A stretch of 64,000 nucleotides of DNA from Mycocentrospora acerina. Lineage: Eukaryota > Ascomycota > Dothideomycetes > Pleosporales. The notes beneath the pieces are model-generated. The model was not told the DNA's origin, searched no databases, and saw only the letters and a program-made list of their open reading frames with translations. Positions 24,918 through 36,754 of this stretch are shown one piece after another. How positions within the stretch are numbered: position 1 is the first letter of the stretch; the number at the start of each line of letters is the position of its first letter. The DNA lies in the NCBI GenBank assembly GCA_022701365.1, contig JAKUHH010000040.1, positions 1,054,001 through 1,118,000 of the forward strand, read 5' to 3'. A program made the position numbers and the translations under genes.

Positions 24918-25246
24918 AACTAATTTTTTTTAACGCATTCTACTACTTATCTGCCCACCCTATTCTAGGGCAGTAGCTAGAGTTAGTCTTAATTCTAGTT
25001 GTTCTAGTGCTGTAATATTCACATTTGCCTTTATATAGTTTATTAAAGAGGCTTACTCTAAAACACTTAACATAGCTAGTATAGTTAGGTTTAAGTAGGC
25101 TAATAAACCTACAATTCTAATATGTTAATTAGTGCACTAAGTTGCATGTTAGCACTAATCTGCAGGCCTGCAGATAATATTATTAATTGCATTAGGGTTT
25201 TATGTGTAAGGTTAGAGTAAGATTTGTAATATTTTACTAATATTAC
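24918..25246. other. AT-rich spacer between the inverted arms
   Basis: No gene or known repeat recognised. Confidence 0.5.
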
Positions 25247-25435
25247 TTTTCTCTACACCTATAGGTCTTGTACAAAAGGATGCAAAAAAATACTTCTACT
25301 AAGGTCTATAGCATGCACCCTTATATACCTCCTTTCTTAGAGATTACTATCTAAGGTAGGTACGTAGCAGGTAGCTTTTAGATAGGTGTTAGTTAACTTA
25401 GGGGTAAGCTAGGATATGACGTTATAAATGTTACA
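25247..25435 (-). repeat. Truncated LTR1 between the inverted arms
   Basis: Matches LTR1 from the CTCTACACCTATAGG block to the terminal TTACA at 25,435. About 100 bp of the other end is missing. It directly abuts the right inverted arm. Confidence 0.75.
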
Positions 25436-25587
25436 CAACAGCAAGGTTGCACTCTGTCACCCTAGGCCCTTAGGCTCTAGAGATTAGAGGAGAGACTTTC
25501 TAATGTGTAATAAGATAGTATCTAATAAAATATTAATGCTGTAGGCGTCAGAGCAGACACGCTAAAAAAGGCAAAGTTAGTGTTTTT
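25436..25587 (-). repeat. Right arm of the ~150-bp inverted repeat
   Basis: Reverse complement of 24,760-24,917, including the shared AAAACACTAACTTTGC end. It may be the terminal repeat of a DNA element whose interior was replaced, or two opposed copies of one repeat. No target duplication was identified. Confidence 0.75.
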
Positions 25588-26029
25588 AGCACTTGCAAGT
25601 TACGTGTAGCAATTTAAGCTAATCTATAAGAGGATACAGAATAGCATATTTACAATAAGTACTTAATATAGGAGGAAAAGAGTATAAACTTACACTAAAA
25701 TATAGATTAGGCCTTAACAGAAGCGTTCGCTAGGAGGTAGGTCTACATGTAGTTAGATTAGCAGATTAACCTTAGCATTAACCTAAAGCTGCAGCGCAGC
25801 AATCTTGCAGTAGTAGTAGCGCTTAGCTAATCTTTATAAGTAGCAATGCTATTTTAGGACCCTTTAAACTTAACTTCCTTTACAACACTATTTAATAAGT
25901 ATTAAATTACCTGCGTGCTGCTTCTACTTTGCTAACATTACACCCTTAGTAGATAAGAAGCGGATTACTATTAGAAGAACAATATAGTTAACAGAACTAC
26001 TATCGCAGCTATTGTTACAGGTATTCTTG

Positions 26030-27010
26030 CCTTATTAGGTGCACTTGCAACTGCCTAGATGTCTAGATAGAACAAGCAACGAACCTAAGCCTGTGCAAAT
26101 AGAAAGGCCCTTGCTTAATACTTAGTCCCCCTTATAATTGCAGCCTAGGACCTAGCTAATTAGTTCTATAATATTCTAGACAAGGTTAACTATAACCTAG
26201 AGCAATGTGCTGCTTATAGTAATAGCTAGAATAGCTAATTTACATTATACTTGCTTAGTTAATATTTTACTAGTGTTTACATTATCTGCAAAATAACACA
26301 CTTCTTCACTTATATAAGGGGTAATAAGGCAGAAAAGCTAAAGAGACTTCTCTAGAAGATTTAAGATAAGTTTATTTCTATAAACTATAAAGGGCGAGAA
26401 AACTTAGAAATGCGTTAGTTTAAGGGCAACATACTAGCTGCGCAAGAATATCTGACTAAAGTTATAAATAATAATAGTAGCAGAGCTGCCTAGGAGCTAC
26501 AAATAATTAGTTAGTTAGAATTCTAGAAGAAATACACGCTAGCTTCTAAATTTAGAAATACAAACTTACCTAAATTGTATAAACTCTTTAAATAGTATAA
26601 AGACAAATTTAAACAAATTGTCTATTACTAATTTAAAGGATTGTATACAAATAAATAGACATTGCAAATTAACCTTTAGGCATTTAAAACATTAAGAGAG
26701 AGCCTTAAAGATAAAACAAAAAGGAAGAAACTTAAGAAAGAGGAAGAGAGTATTAGAAGCAAGCAACAGCAATACCCAAACATCAGCGTTATAGTACTAG
26801 ATTATTAAGTCTAGCATCTTCAGCACCTGCTAAGCAACATTGTAGAGGTGCTTAATGCTTTTACTGCTATAAAACTTAACTGTCTAGTGCAGAGGTGCAA
26901 AATGCTTGCAGAATATAACATTTCTCCTAGTAAAAACCTGCTAGGTCTTATAACTAGTAGCAGCATTCCTTGTAATTGCAGTTCTTTTAACTGCAATCTA
27001 AACTAAGAGG
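26030..27010 (+). pseudogene. Unassigned decayed protein-coding frame
   Basis: One plus-strand frame of roughly 320 codons is interrupted almost only by TAG/TAA. It reads as a hydrophilic, partly coiled protein: ITHFFTYIRGNKAEKLKRLL near 26,295, KGNILAAQEYLTKVINNNSS near 26,425, a Lys/Glu-rich stretch near 26,700-26,750, and a Cys-containing end CNCSSFNCN near 26,970. The even spacing of stops and the absence of shifts suggest a gene killed by point mutation rather than random AT-rich DNA. I do not recognise the family; it could be a host gene or part of a transposon bounded by the inverted arm at 25,436. Confidence 0.4.
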
Positions 27011-27544
27011 ACTTTGCGCACAGATAACTTCTAGCTAAGAAAAGAAAGAGTTATTTAGTGTAGCGCAAGTCATTCAACCTACTACAGAGAACTTAAGTAA
27101 AGCAAAAAATTAAACTTTTAAAGAAGAATAGTATTGTCTAGAGGTACAGAGTTTAAGCTAACAATAAAACAAGTGTAGAAGAATAAGAAGGCGTAAGGGG
27201 ACTAGAGATAAAGAGCAGCATAGCAAGGGTAATAAAAAAGAAGTTGTTTAGATAGCTAGACACAACCCTTTGCAGTTAATAAGGACTGCGAAGTAACTGC
27301 CTCTTCCCTTTAGAGCAGAAACACTCTTAGCATGTTAGTACTGCTAGTTGTTTACTAGGCAGATTTTTGTTAAGACAGACATTATAATAATGCAAAGGCT
27401 GTTATAATACTAAAATGTAATAGCCTAAGGTACTTTAACATTGTTAATTACGTTTTGCCTGTAAGCTGTAACACACTTGCAGTTGCTAGAACAGAAACTG
27501 TTGTTAGAGTGCAGGAGTTACAGATGTTGTAACATTTACAACTT
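27011..27544. other. AT-rich decayed DNA
   Basis: No motif recognised; it may be the 3' continuation of the unassigned frame to the left. Confidence 0.4.
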
Positions 27545-27720
27545 TACATACTAGTGTAACCCTGTAGCAACTAATACCTATCTAAAAGCTATCTAACACA
27601 TACCTACTTTATATAAGGAAACCTAAGAGAGAGAGATATATAACCTAGCTATGTAGATTTATAGAGTAGAATTTTTATATCTTTTTGTAAAAGTCCTATA
27701 GGTGTAAAGTATTATAGACT
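27545..27720 (+). repeat. Diverged LTR1 fragment
   Basis: Shares the order of LTR1 sense-strand blocks (ACACC-TATCT near 27,575, TTTATAGAGTAG near 27,660, CCTATAGGTGTA near 27,694) but is strongly diverged and stops at the LTR4 copy at 27,721. Confidence 0.55.
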
Positions 27721-27851
27721 TGTGTAAGTAAACAATTAGGAGGAACTTATTATATTATTTAGAGTATAGGACTTAGAGACTATATAGGAGTTGAGTGCTT
27801 ACGTGCAAGCACATGTGCCTGCACACGTGCGCTCTCAGGCGTAGGCTAACA
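27721..27851 (-). repeat. LTR4 copy, reverse orientation
   Basis: Reverse complement of the 129-bp LTR4 at 3,666-3,794, with TGT/ACA ends preserved. The flanking 5-mers (AGACT and CACCC) do not match, so no intact target duplication is seen. Confidence 0.7.
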
Positions 27852-28004
27852 CACCCCCTTAGCTTAAGTGCTGTATAGCAGAGCAAGAGGTAGATAACTA
27901 AGCTAAGATAATATGCTAAAATAAGTAGATAAGCAAATGCCCTATAATAAGAGAGTTATAATTTAAGTAATATGCCTCTAGCAAATTAGTATTTATAGGG
28001 TAGG

Positions 28005-29205
28005 TGTTAAGATCCTATTCTGTACTTAATCTTAGTAGTTAAAGACCTTCTAATACTAGTACTAAAGTAGAACAAGTTTAAGGTTAGTTCTTAAGGATAG
28101 AGTAGGTTTAGGGAAACAAGGTTAGTTTAATGCATATATTAATAATACACTATAATTAAAGGTAGGAAGGAATAAGTAGATTAATTAATAAGGTTAAACA
28201 CATTACTATAAGAGAAGTATTCTTACTAACTATATACTTAATTATAAAATAGTGCTTAGTACTAATTATAATACTTAGTATAATATTTATAACTAAATAT
28301 ACTAAGTACTACGCACATTATGTAATCTAGTTTGCTTAGTTGCAGCAAGGCTAGTTAATTAGTTAAGGCGCATCCATTGCCTAACCTTGACTTAACACTA
28401 TCCCTTTTCTTGCCTAGCTTAGTCCCTTAAGCTTATTATATAAAATGCGTAGTCTCTATGCATTAACTGCCTAGTTTTAATAATATTTTAATATTTTAAA
28501 GAGGTTAGTACTGTCTGCTATTAATATATTTATAAATTAATTAAGATTACTAGCAAAATAATAGTCTACAAATACACAATTTATGTAAAGTATAATTAGG
28601 TGTAAAAAATTTAGATTTAGTCTAAGAAGTATAGTAAGTGTTTATAATATAGCTAATAGTACTATATGTAAATAACTTAATCTAAGTTTAAGTAGTTAGT
28701 AACTAAAAAAGAAAAGCTGCAATAATAAATTAAGAAGTCTTAAGAGGCTTAGAATGTTATAATATAAGTATAAGAGAAAGTGCTAGAAGATCTCTACACT
28801 TTGCATGCTAGAGAAAAGAGATTGCAGATATAAATAAATTTAATAGATTATTATGCTAAAGAGGTAATCTCTGTAGAGGAGTAGAGTATTTAGCAATAAG
28901 AAGAATAAGAATATATAGAGATAAATAATCTTATATCTTTTAATAGTCTTTTAGAAGGCCTAGCTATAAATTTGTCTCTAAGTATTTAGAGTGCTATTAA
29001 AGGTTTTTTAAATAACTTCTAAGAAGTTCCTGTGTTATTTTTTAGAGGAAATAATTAGTTCTTATATCTTAAGCTCTTCTAGTATTTTTAAAGTAGTAGT
29101 TAATAGTTACTAAAGTTAGCTTCTAGTTCTTAATTGTTTTTACTAGTTAGTAACCTTTCTATCTAATTAAGAACTTAAGTCTATATCTAGTTTCTTAGTA
29201 GTTAA
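28005..29205 (-). mobile_element. Element E: 3' remnant of a Gypsy-type element
   Basis: Begins with TGTTAAGATCC and the first ~235 bp of LTR2 (28,005 to about 28,240), then diverges into AT-rich DNA. About 28,560-28,990 carries a plus-strand charged frame like the antisense frames of the other Gypsy families. About 29,100-29,205 matches internal DNA of element D (35,170-35,290) in the same orientation. Together this is the 3' part of a minus-oriented element, cut at 29,206 by an LTR1 copy. The stretch 28,240-28,560 is unexplained. Confidence 0.55.
28560..28990 (+). pseudogene. Antisense-type charged/coiled ORF in element E
   Basis: A decayed plus-strand frame with a Cys/Lys-containing start (KKYSKC near 28,628), then a long charged, helix-prone segment (EKVLEDLYTLHARERRLQI near 28,775-28,830) and YYAKEVISVEE near 28,850-28,880. 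The layout, a short Cys/Lys motif followed by coiled coil, antisense to the inferred gag-pol direction, parallels the frames in elements D and A. Stops are mostly TAG/TAA at likely Trp/Gln positions. Confidence 0.45.
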
Positions 29206-29415
29206 TGTAATAACGCAGGTTATAAGAGAGTAATCTAAAAAAGGTCTAAAGTGTCTACTATAAGGCATATAGGAGTACTAGGACTAGAAGGTATACTAAA
29301 GATACTATTCTCTACACCTATAGGTCTTGTACAAAAGGATACAGAAAAACTACTCTACAAAGCTACATAGACTGCCCCCTTATATACCCCTTCCTAGGGT
29401 TGCTATCTAAGGTAA
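29206..29415 (-). repeat. LTR1 copy cut by element C
   Basis: Matches 210 bp of LTR1 from its TGTAATAACGCAGG end. It breaks off where LTR2 of element C starts (29,416). The missing ~77 bp is not found in the window. Confidence 0.8.
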
Positions 29416-29903
29416 TGTTACAATCAGGTTCTACAACCTCTAGGCTAGAACTAGAAAGGAACAAACCCTTAACTAAAAGGGCTATACATGCTAAGCCCTT
29501 TAGTAAAGAGCAGTTATATAACTAGCTTAACTCTTAGCAGAGTAAGCTAGGATACATAATAAGTAAGCTTAACTTCTAATATTGTAAGCTGGAAGCTTAA
29601 CCATATATATTATATGCTATCTTAACTAATAACTATAATTTGTAGGAGACTTATAAGATTCCCCTATTATGTATATAAATAATAGGAACACTACCCTTAT
29701 AGTAATGTGTTTAACCTTATTTAGTAATCTACTTATTACTTCTTACCTTTAATTTTAGTGTATTATTAATATATATATTAATCTAACCTTATTTCCCTAA
29801 ACTTAATTAATTTCTAAGAACTAACCTTAAACCTATTCTATATTAGTACTAGTATTAGAAAGTCTTTAACTACTAAGATTAAGTACAAGATAAAATCTTA
29901 ATA
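29416..29903 (+). repeat. 5' LTR of element C (LTR2, 488 bp)
   Basis: Begins TGTTACAATCAGG and ends CTTAATA, which fits terminal CTTAACA after mutation. Same length and alignment as both LTRs of element D, in reverse orientation. Strongly RIP-mutated. Confidence 0.9.
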
Positions 29904-30199
29904 TTTTAAACAACCTTAAAATAAGTAACAACTTAAGAAACAGTGCTACCTCTAGCAGTACTTAAGAACTCTTTGTTAGCTACTATAGAAGCTATAAAGT
30001 TACTAACCTTAACTTCTATTATAGAGATAAGAAGAAAATAGATAAATAGCTTCTTTAATTTAACCTCTTCTTTAACTTTTAAGAAGAATATATCTTAAAA
30101 GAAAAACATATCTTCCTAGCTTTTACTTATATAAGAAGACTAGCCTTTTAATAAATTAAGTTCTTCTTAATTAAGTATATAAATAGCAATACATTTAAC

Positions 30200-33100
30200 A
30201 AAGTAGAGTTTTAAATAAGAGACTTTAGTAAATTTAAAGAACACATTTATAAGGTGTTTAGACTTGCTAATAAAGCAACTACTGCTAGTAAATCTATCTA
30301 GATGCTTATGCAAACCTACTCTGCTGCTAAATATGCTACAACTTTTTAGCAGTATATATTACTTATAGACTAAGATAACAAAGCACTAATAACAATATTC
30401 TGCTAAAGACTTAAGCTTAAAGTTAAAGAAAAACTTATAAAAAGTAGCTTTACACTTAAAAGCTTTAGCAAACTATTTAAAGTAGTAATTAGCATTAACA
30501 ATACTCTCTATAAGCTATCTATAGAACTATAACAAGACAGTTAACTTTAACCTAGATATAGAGCTACTAATAATAACTGTAGGCAATTACTACTATATGC
30601 TGTAAATATAACTTAACAATTTAACTATAAGTAATAACTTAGATATTAAAAAAGGAGCAACAGAATCTATAGCTCTTAAAAATTTAAATTTATGCACCTT
30701 AATAATATTAATAAAAGCTAAGAGTATAAAAGAAATTTATTAAAAGATACTAAGAATAGCAACAATAACTATAATAAGTCTAAGTTAACTTATTACAGCT
30801 ATAGCAAGTAAAGCTATATATTTAGAAATTATAGATCTAAGAATATAGTTACTAGACAAGTAAATGCAATTATATTTGCACCTCTAGACATAAAAGACGC
30901 TTTCTATAAGGATTTAGATAATAACTAAGTAGTTATTAACACTTTAGAATTCTAATTAGCCTTATAGACCTTAGCATAATTAGCAACACTAAGCCTATTA
31001 AGAAATACTTAAGCACTTACTAAAAGAGTATAAAAAAATATACTACTAAATAGTTAAGATAATAAGCTTAGCAAGAAAAACGCTAACACTCCTAATTTAA
31101 AACAACTAAGATACTACCTAGATTATAAAAATAAAAATTATGCAGCTTTATTATAGATAGTATACTTTTATAATTATTATGCAGATTACTTTAGTAAAAA
31201 GGTAGAGTTAAGATAGTTTTTAGTATGCAGAAACAAATGCAAGTACTAATAGTATAACTGCAAGTATAATAAATATAAAAACTACCTCTAGAATAAGCGC
31301 AATAAAATGCATTTTCTTAGAATTAATAACTTAGCAGAGATTTTTTAGATAAAACTTACAGTTTATAGAGTCTATAACTAACATTAATAGATTACTTAAA
31401 TAAACCTTAAATACACTAAGCACACAGAAGCAAAGCAAATTAATAGATTCTATAACTAGGCTTTTTTAAGCTAGCGCTAGAGACACACAACTAAAATAAT
31501 GCTAGAAAACTTAATATAATATATTCTAAGAAATTAGTTAAGCTGCAAGTAAGGTTTAACAGACACTAGATAAATGCACTATTAGACTCTAAAGTATAAA
31601 TAAACTATATATTAAGATAAGCTATATACACAGCTAGACTAAACATACACTAAAAACACACTCTACATGCTATTATAGTAGCAAATAAGCAACTAATACT
31701 AGAAAAATTAGAAATATAATATAAATCTAACTAATAATTCTTTAAATCTAGTTACACTAAGAAGAGATTTCTTTTAATATCTTTAAGGAAGCTACTTATA
31801 ACATTATATTAAGACTTCTTTAGTTATAAAAGCATAACTTAATAATATTATAAGTAAGCAAAAGTCTTACTTTTAAGCAATGCACCTGTAAAAGCGCATT
31901 AAAGCCTGCACTTTATTATAAAATAAAAGAAAATAAGAAGATAATTAATATTATTGCTTTAAAGAAAGAGATCTTTAAAATTATTAGAGTTTACTATATA
32001 GATACTAATAGCTCTATAAGTTATAAGGCAAAGGATTAAAGAAAAACCTATAAAAAAGTAAGAAAACATATAACTACTGTTATCTCTAAAGAGTATTAAG
32101 CATAAGACTGCTTCTTTTAAGAAGAGTTAAGCACAGTTGCACTAGCTAAGTATTAGCTTTAAGACTATAAAATTATCCTATAAGAAAAAAAGTAACTAAC
32201 TTTTAAGCTAATATATAAATTATTAAAGAAAGAGCTTAAAGTACTTTGCAAGTATATAGCTAAGAATCTTAAAAAAGAATTTATTAAAGAATTAGAATTA
32301 CTAGTAAGTTACCTTATCTTCTTTATACCTAAGAAAGATTAAACCTTTTAACTATGTGTTAACTACTAGAAGTTAAATAATATTATAATTAAAAATAAGT
32401 ATCTGCTACTAAATATATTAGAGTTATAAAGCAGACTTTTTTAAGTAAAGATCTTTATAGCTTTAGACTTAAGGGGCGCGTATAACCTAATATAAATAAA
32501 GAAAAGTAAAGAATAGAAGACTGCTTTTTAAATATGCTACAGATACTATAAATACACTATTATGCTCTCTAGTCTTACTAACACACTTGCAATATGCTAA
32601 GCACTAATAAATAACATACTACAAGAGTACTTAGATATATTTGCTATTACTTACTTAGATAAAATCCTTATTTATTTAGATAACATAGAGGAACATATTA
32701 AGCATGTTAAGAAGGTACTTATAGCATTAGAAAAAGCTAAACTATAGCTTAAACTAGAGAAATAAAAGATTTATAAAATAAAAGTATAATTTTTAAGCTT
32801 TAAAGTAGAAATAAAAAGAGTATAGATAAGTAAGGGAAAAACTAGAACTATAAAAAAATAGCTATAACTAAAGATAGTAAAAGAGATATAGGTATTCTTA
32901 GCATTCTGCAACTTTAATAGAAGATTTATAAAGGACTATTTATACTATATAATACTACTTACTAAGCTTACACAGAAAAATATAATATTCTAGTAAAAAG
33001 AAAAATAAAACACTGCTTTTTAATTACTTAAGTAAGTATATATTAAGCTACTAACTATAGTAGCCTTTTATAGCAGAGAACCTATATAAATAAAAACTAA

Positions 33101-34071
33101 TATATTAGATTTACTATTAAGAGCATGTGCTTGTTAAGAATGCAATAGCAAGTAGTATCTTATTGCATACTATTCTTGCAAATTTAGCAGACTAGAAGAA
33201 AGATACAATATGCATAATAAAGAACTTATAGCAATTGTTTCTGCACTATAATATTAAAAAATCTATGCAGAAAGCTGTTTAGAGCTTATAATCTATACTA
33301 ACTATAAAAACTTACTCTACTTTATAACTTCTAAAGTACTTAACTAATAATAAGTTAGATAGTCTAAAATGCTAAGATAGTATAAGTTTAAAGTCTAATA
33401 CACGCTAAGAAAAGATAACAGATAAGCTAATACTTTAAGTAAAAGAACTAACATTATAAAAGAAAAAGATATTATTTAGATAGCAGTACTATAGATTAAT
33501 AAATATAGATTAATTAGATTATCTAAGCAGCTAAACAACATATTATAAATTAAGAATAAAGAAAACATTCTACTAAATATACTTAAGGAATTATAAGAAT
33601 AAGTTATAAAAGGTTATTATAATAATCTAGTAGATAGATATCTTAGAATTACTAGAATGTTAGAACTTATATAACAAAACTATAAGTTTTTGCACATAAA
33701 AGAAAAAATTATAGCTTATATTATGAAATACTTATACTATTAATAAAATAAGCATAGTACACATGCTAAGTATAGAGAAATGCAGCTAATCTAAGCACCT
33801 AAAACACTTTAGACAGACATTACTATAGACTTTGTTACCTAATTACTAAACTCTAAAGACCTTATTACTAATATTACTTATAATATAATTCTAGTTATTA
33901 TTAACAGATTTATAAAATACACAGAAATAATACTATTCTAAGATAATTACAATGTAACATAGTTAAGTTATATAATCTTAGATTAAATAGTAAAAAACTA
34001 CATTATTTTAGAACTAATTATTAGCAATAGAGACAAGTAATTTATATTAAGCTATTAGATAACCTTAATAG
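30200..34071 (+). pseudogene. gag-pol relic of element C (part 1)
   Basis: Plus-strand order: gag (about 30,200-30,750), then a zinc knuckle near 30,785-30,830 whose Cys and His positions largely read Tyr. Protease follows, then reverse transcriptase with ITYLDKILIYLD at about 32,645-32,685, where the second catalytic Asp reads Lys. RNase H is near 33,080-33,200. Integrase has TDITIDFVT near 33,810, a first catalytic Asp block. The frame is full of TAA/TAG and stops at the junction with element D in the middle of the integrase core. Homology to D shows the missing part continues at 42,323. Confidence 0.85.
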
Positions 34072-34559
34072 TGTTAAGATCCTGTTCTGTACTTAATCTT
34101 AGTAGTCAAAGACCTTCTGATACTAGTACTAATGTAGAACAGGTTTAAGGTTAGTTCTTAAGGATAGAGTAAGTTCAGGGAAACAAGGTTAGTTTAATGC
34201 ACGTCTTAATAATACACTCTAATTAAGGGTAAGAAGCAATAAGTAGATTAATTAATAAGGTTAAACACATTACTATAAGAGTAGTGTTCCTATTGTTTAT
34301 ATACATAATAGGGGAATCCTATAAGTCCACTGCAAATTATAGTTATTAGTTAAGACAGCTTATAATACGTAAAGTTAAGCTCCTAGCTTATAATGTTAGA
34401 AATTAAGCTTACTTATTATGTGTCCTAGCTTACTCTGCTAAGAGTTAAGCTAGTTATGTAACTGCTCCTTACTAAAGGGCTTAGCCTATACAATCCTTTA
34501 GTTAAGGACTTTGTACCTTTCTAGTTCTAGCCTAGAGGTTATAGAATCTAATTGTAACA
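34072..34559 (-). repeat. 3' LTR of element D (LTR2)
   Basis: 488 bp; plus strand starts TGTTAAGATCC and ends ATTGTAACA. Some unmutated contexts remain in its outer 140 bp (AGTCAAAG, CTTCTGATA, GTTCAGGG). Confidence 0.92.
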
Positions 34560-34699
34560 TTATCCTCTCTCTCTAAATAATTTGTCCTTAAATTACATAG
34601 TTATTAGTTATTAGCGTTTATAAGCAGATCCCCTGCGTATATTATCTGTCTGTAGCGCTGTTATGTCTTTATCTACCTAAAAATGTCTTTGCCTTAGCC

Positions 34700-35103
34700 T
34701 TAAAACTTGTTACAACAGGAGTATTGCTCTATTTTCTTGTAATTGTTATTTCTATTAGGGAATTAATTATTACGTTATAACTTTGCCTAAAGGTAAATGT
34801 CTAAAGTGTGCTAAGTGTATTTATGTTAGCTGTTCTTGCGTTAACATGTCTTAGGAATTGCTAGATAGGACGCGCAATAAATATAAAAAGAAGGTAGAAG
34901 CAGACAAAAAGTTATTGTCTAAAGTTGTTCTCTGTTTAATAAGGAATAAGAAGATTCTAAAGCAGGCAGAAGAGAGAGCAAAGAAGAAGGCTCTTTATTT
35001 AGCGTTAGAGTTAGGAGAGTCAGAGGAGATAGAGGCTAAGGTGGCAGGCAACGTTAATTGCCCTGCTGCTAATGCCTTAGTTAGGTATTCTCCTATAATA
35101 TAG
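34700..35103 (+). pseudogene. Antisense Cys-motif/coiled-coil ORF of Gypsy family 2
   Basis: Lies between the integrase end and the 3' LTR of D, antisense to gag-pol. The frame contains PKGKCLKCAKC with further Cys in VSCSC (about 34,790-34,845), then a TAG at a likely Trp. Then comes an 81-codon open stretch (34,858-35,103) rich in Lys/Glu with a strong coiled-coil pattern: LLDRTRNKYKKKVEADKK, then NKKILKQAEERAKKKALYL. I recall very similar fungal proteins annotated as hypothetical, but cannot cite a record. The run of C-x-x-C pairs followed by coil suggests a zinc-binding, dimerising protein; function unknown. Element C keeps the matching region (43,090-43,247). Confidence 0.6.
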
Positions 35104-36361
35104 ATAACTCTTAATCTCTTAAATACTGCAGCTTCTGTTAGTACTAAGCAAGGAGTAACTAGCAGTTTATAAGGTAAGTTTCTAGTTCCTAGTTATTTTT
35201 GCTTAGTAAGTAACCTTTCTGTTTAACTAGGTACTTAATTCCTTGTTTAGTTCTTTAATAGTTAAGGATTTTCTTAACTTTATAGCTGTTGTTAATATTA
35301 GGCTTAAAGTAGAATGTTTGTTAGATTAGCATTTCTAAGTTAGCAGGTTCTAATAGTAAGATATAGAACACTAGGTAGATTTTAGTGTCTTTAGAGAGTT
35401 TAAGTTTGTAGTTAACTAGTCCTCTTAGTTTAATAATAAAAAATAGTCTAACTCTAATGTAGTCTAGTTTCTTGCTTAGTCTTCTTATCTTAGGTTTTTT
35501 GTAAGAAGATACACTTTATCTCTCTTCTTAAGCTAAAGTGCTGTTTTTCTTTTTCTGTTTGTATAAGCAAAAGCTTTCTGCTGTGCTGTTTTAATGTTTT
35601 CTTTTAATTTCCTGTGTACTTTCTTTAGTTCTTCTGCTGTAATTACTGCTAATTCTGTTTGTAAACTAGGAAATGTCTATGTAAAAAGATTTAGATATTA
35701 TCTATAGTTTACAAAGTACAGCATTATGCCTATTGCTTCTAATAGTTTATTATTGTAGGCTATCTGTGCTATTAGTAGTAGTAATACCTAATTATTTTAG
35801 TTTTAATTACTGTATATCTGTAGGTAAGTTTCTATTGTTTAATTTGTTCTTTCTGTTTATCTATCTGTCTGTAGATAGTAGGCAGTAGACAGTTTTTATT
35901 TTGTTCCTATTACAGCTATTAAGGTTATCTAATAGTTTAATGTAAATAATTTATCTCTGTTACTAATAATTAATTCTAGGATAATGTAGTTTTATACTAT
36001 TTAATCTAGGATTATGTGCTCTAGCTATGTTGCATTATAATTATCTTAGAATAGTATTATCTTAGCGTATTTTATAAGTCTGTTAATAATAACTAGTATT
36101 GCGTTATAAGCAATATTAGTAACAGGGTCTTTAGAGTTTAGTAAGCTAGTAACAAAGTCTATAGTAATGTCTGTCTAAGGTGCTTTAGGTGCTTAGATTA
36201 GCTGCATTTCTCTATACTTAGCGTGTGTACTATGCTTATTTTGTTAACAGTATAAGTATTTCTTAATATAAGCTGTAATTTTTTCTTTTATATGCAAAAA
36301 CTTGTAGTTTTGTTGTATAAGTTCTATTATTCTAGTAATTCTAGGATGTCTATGTACTAGG

Positions 36362-36754
36362 TGTAAGGGGCTGGGCCCTGAGGGCTGTAGCTAGGTATGA
36401 ACTTAAATGAATTGATAGCTATAATAACCTGTTTGTATCTATCTATTTATACCCGTTTAGGTGTTCCATGTTTCGTCAGATTGTATCCGTGTGCTGTCCG
36501 TAAGGTATCCGGTGCTGCCAGATGTGCTGGGGTAGCCCTAGGGAAGGTTTAGGTACCTTGTTAGTATGTGCGGGGTATCCAGATGGTTTCCGTGCTTTGT
36601 CCGTAGGGTATCCAGTATCGCTAGTTTGTGCCTTGGGGGCCCTGGGACAGATTCCGGCTTAGTAAGGCTAGGGGTCTTAGCAACCAGGTTTTTGCCAGTT
36701 GTTTGTCAGATCGAGGTTTATGCCGAGACTCCTAACTAGGCGTAGCCTATTACA
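36362..36754 (+). repeat. Solo LTR of a third family (LTR3, 393 bp) nested in D
   Basis: Starts TGTAAGGGGCTGGG and ends CGTAGCCTATTACA, flanked by a perfect duplication CTAGG (36,357-36,361 and 36,755-36,759). Much of it is free of RIP-type change, although it lies inside a strongly mutated element. Second copy at 50,138-50,520. Confidence 0.93.
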
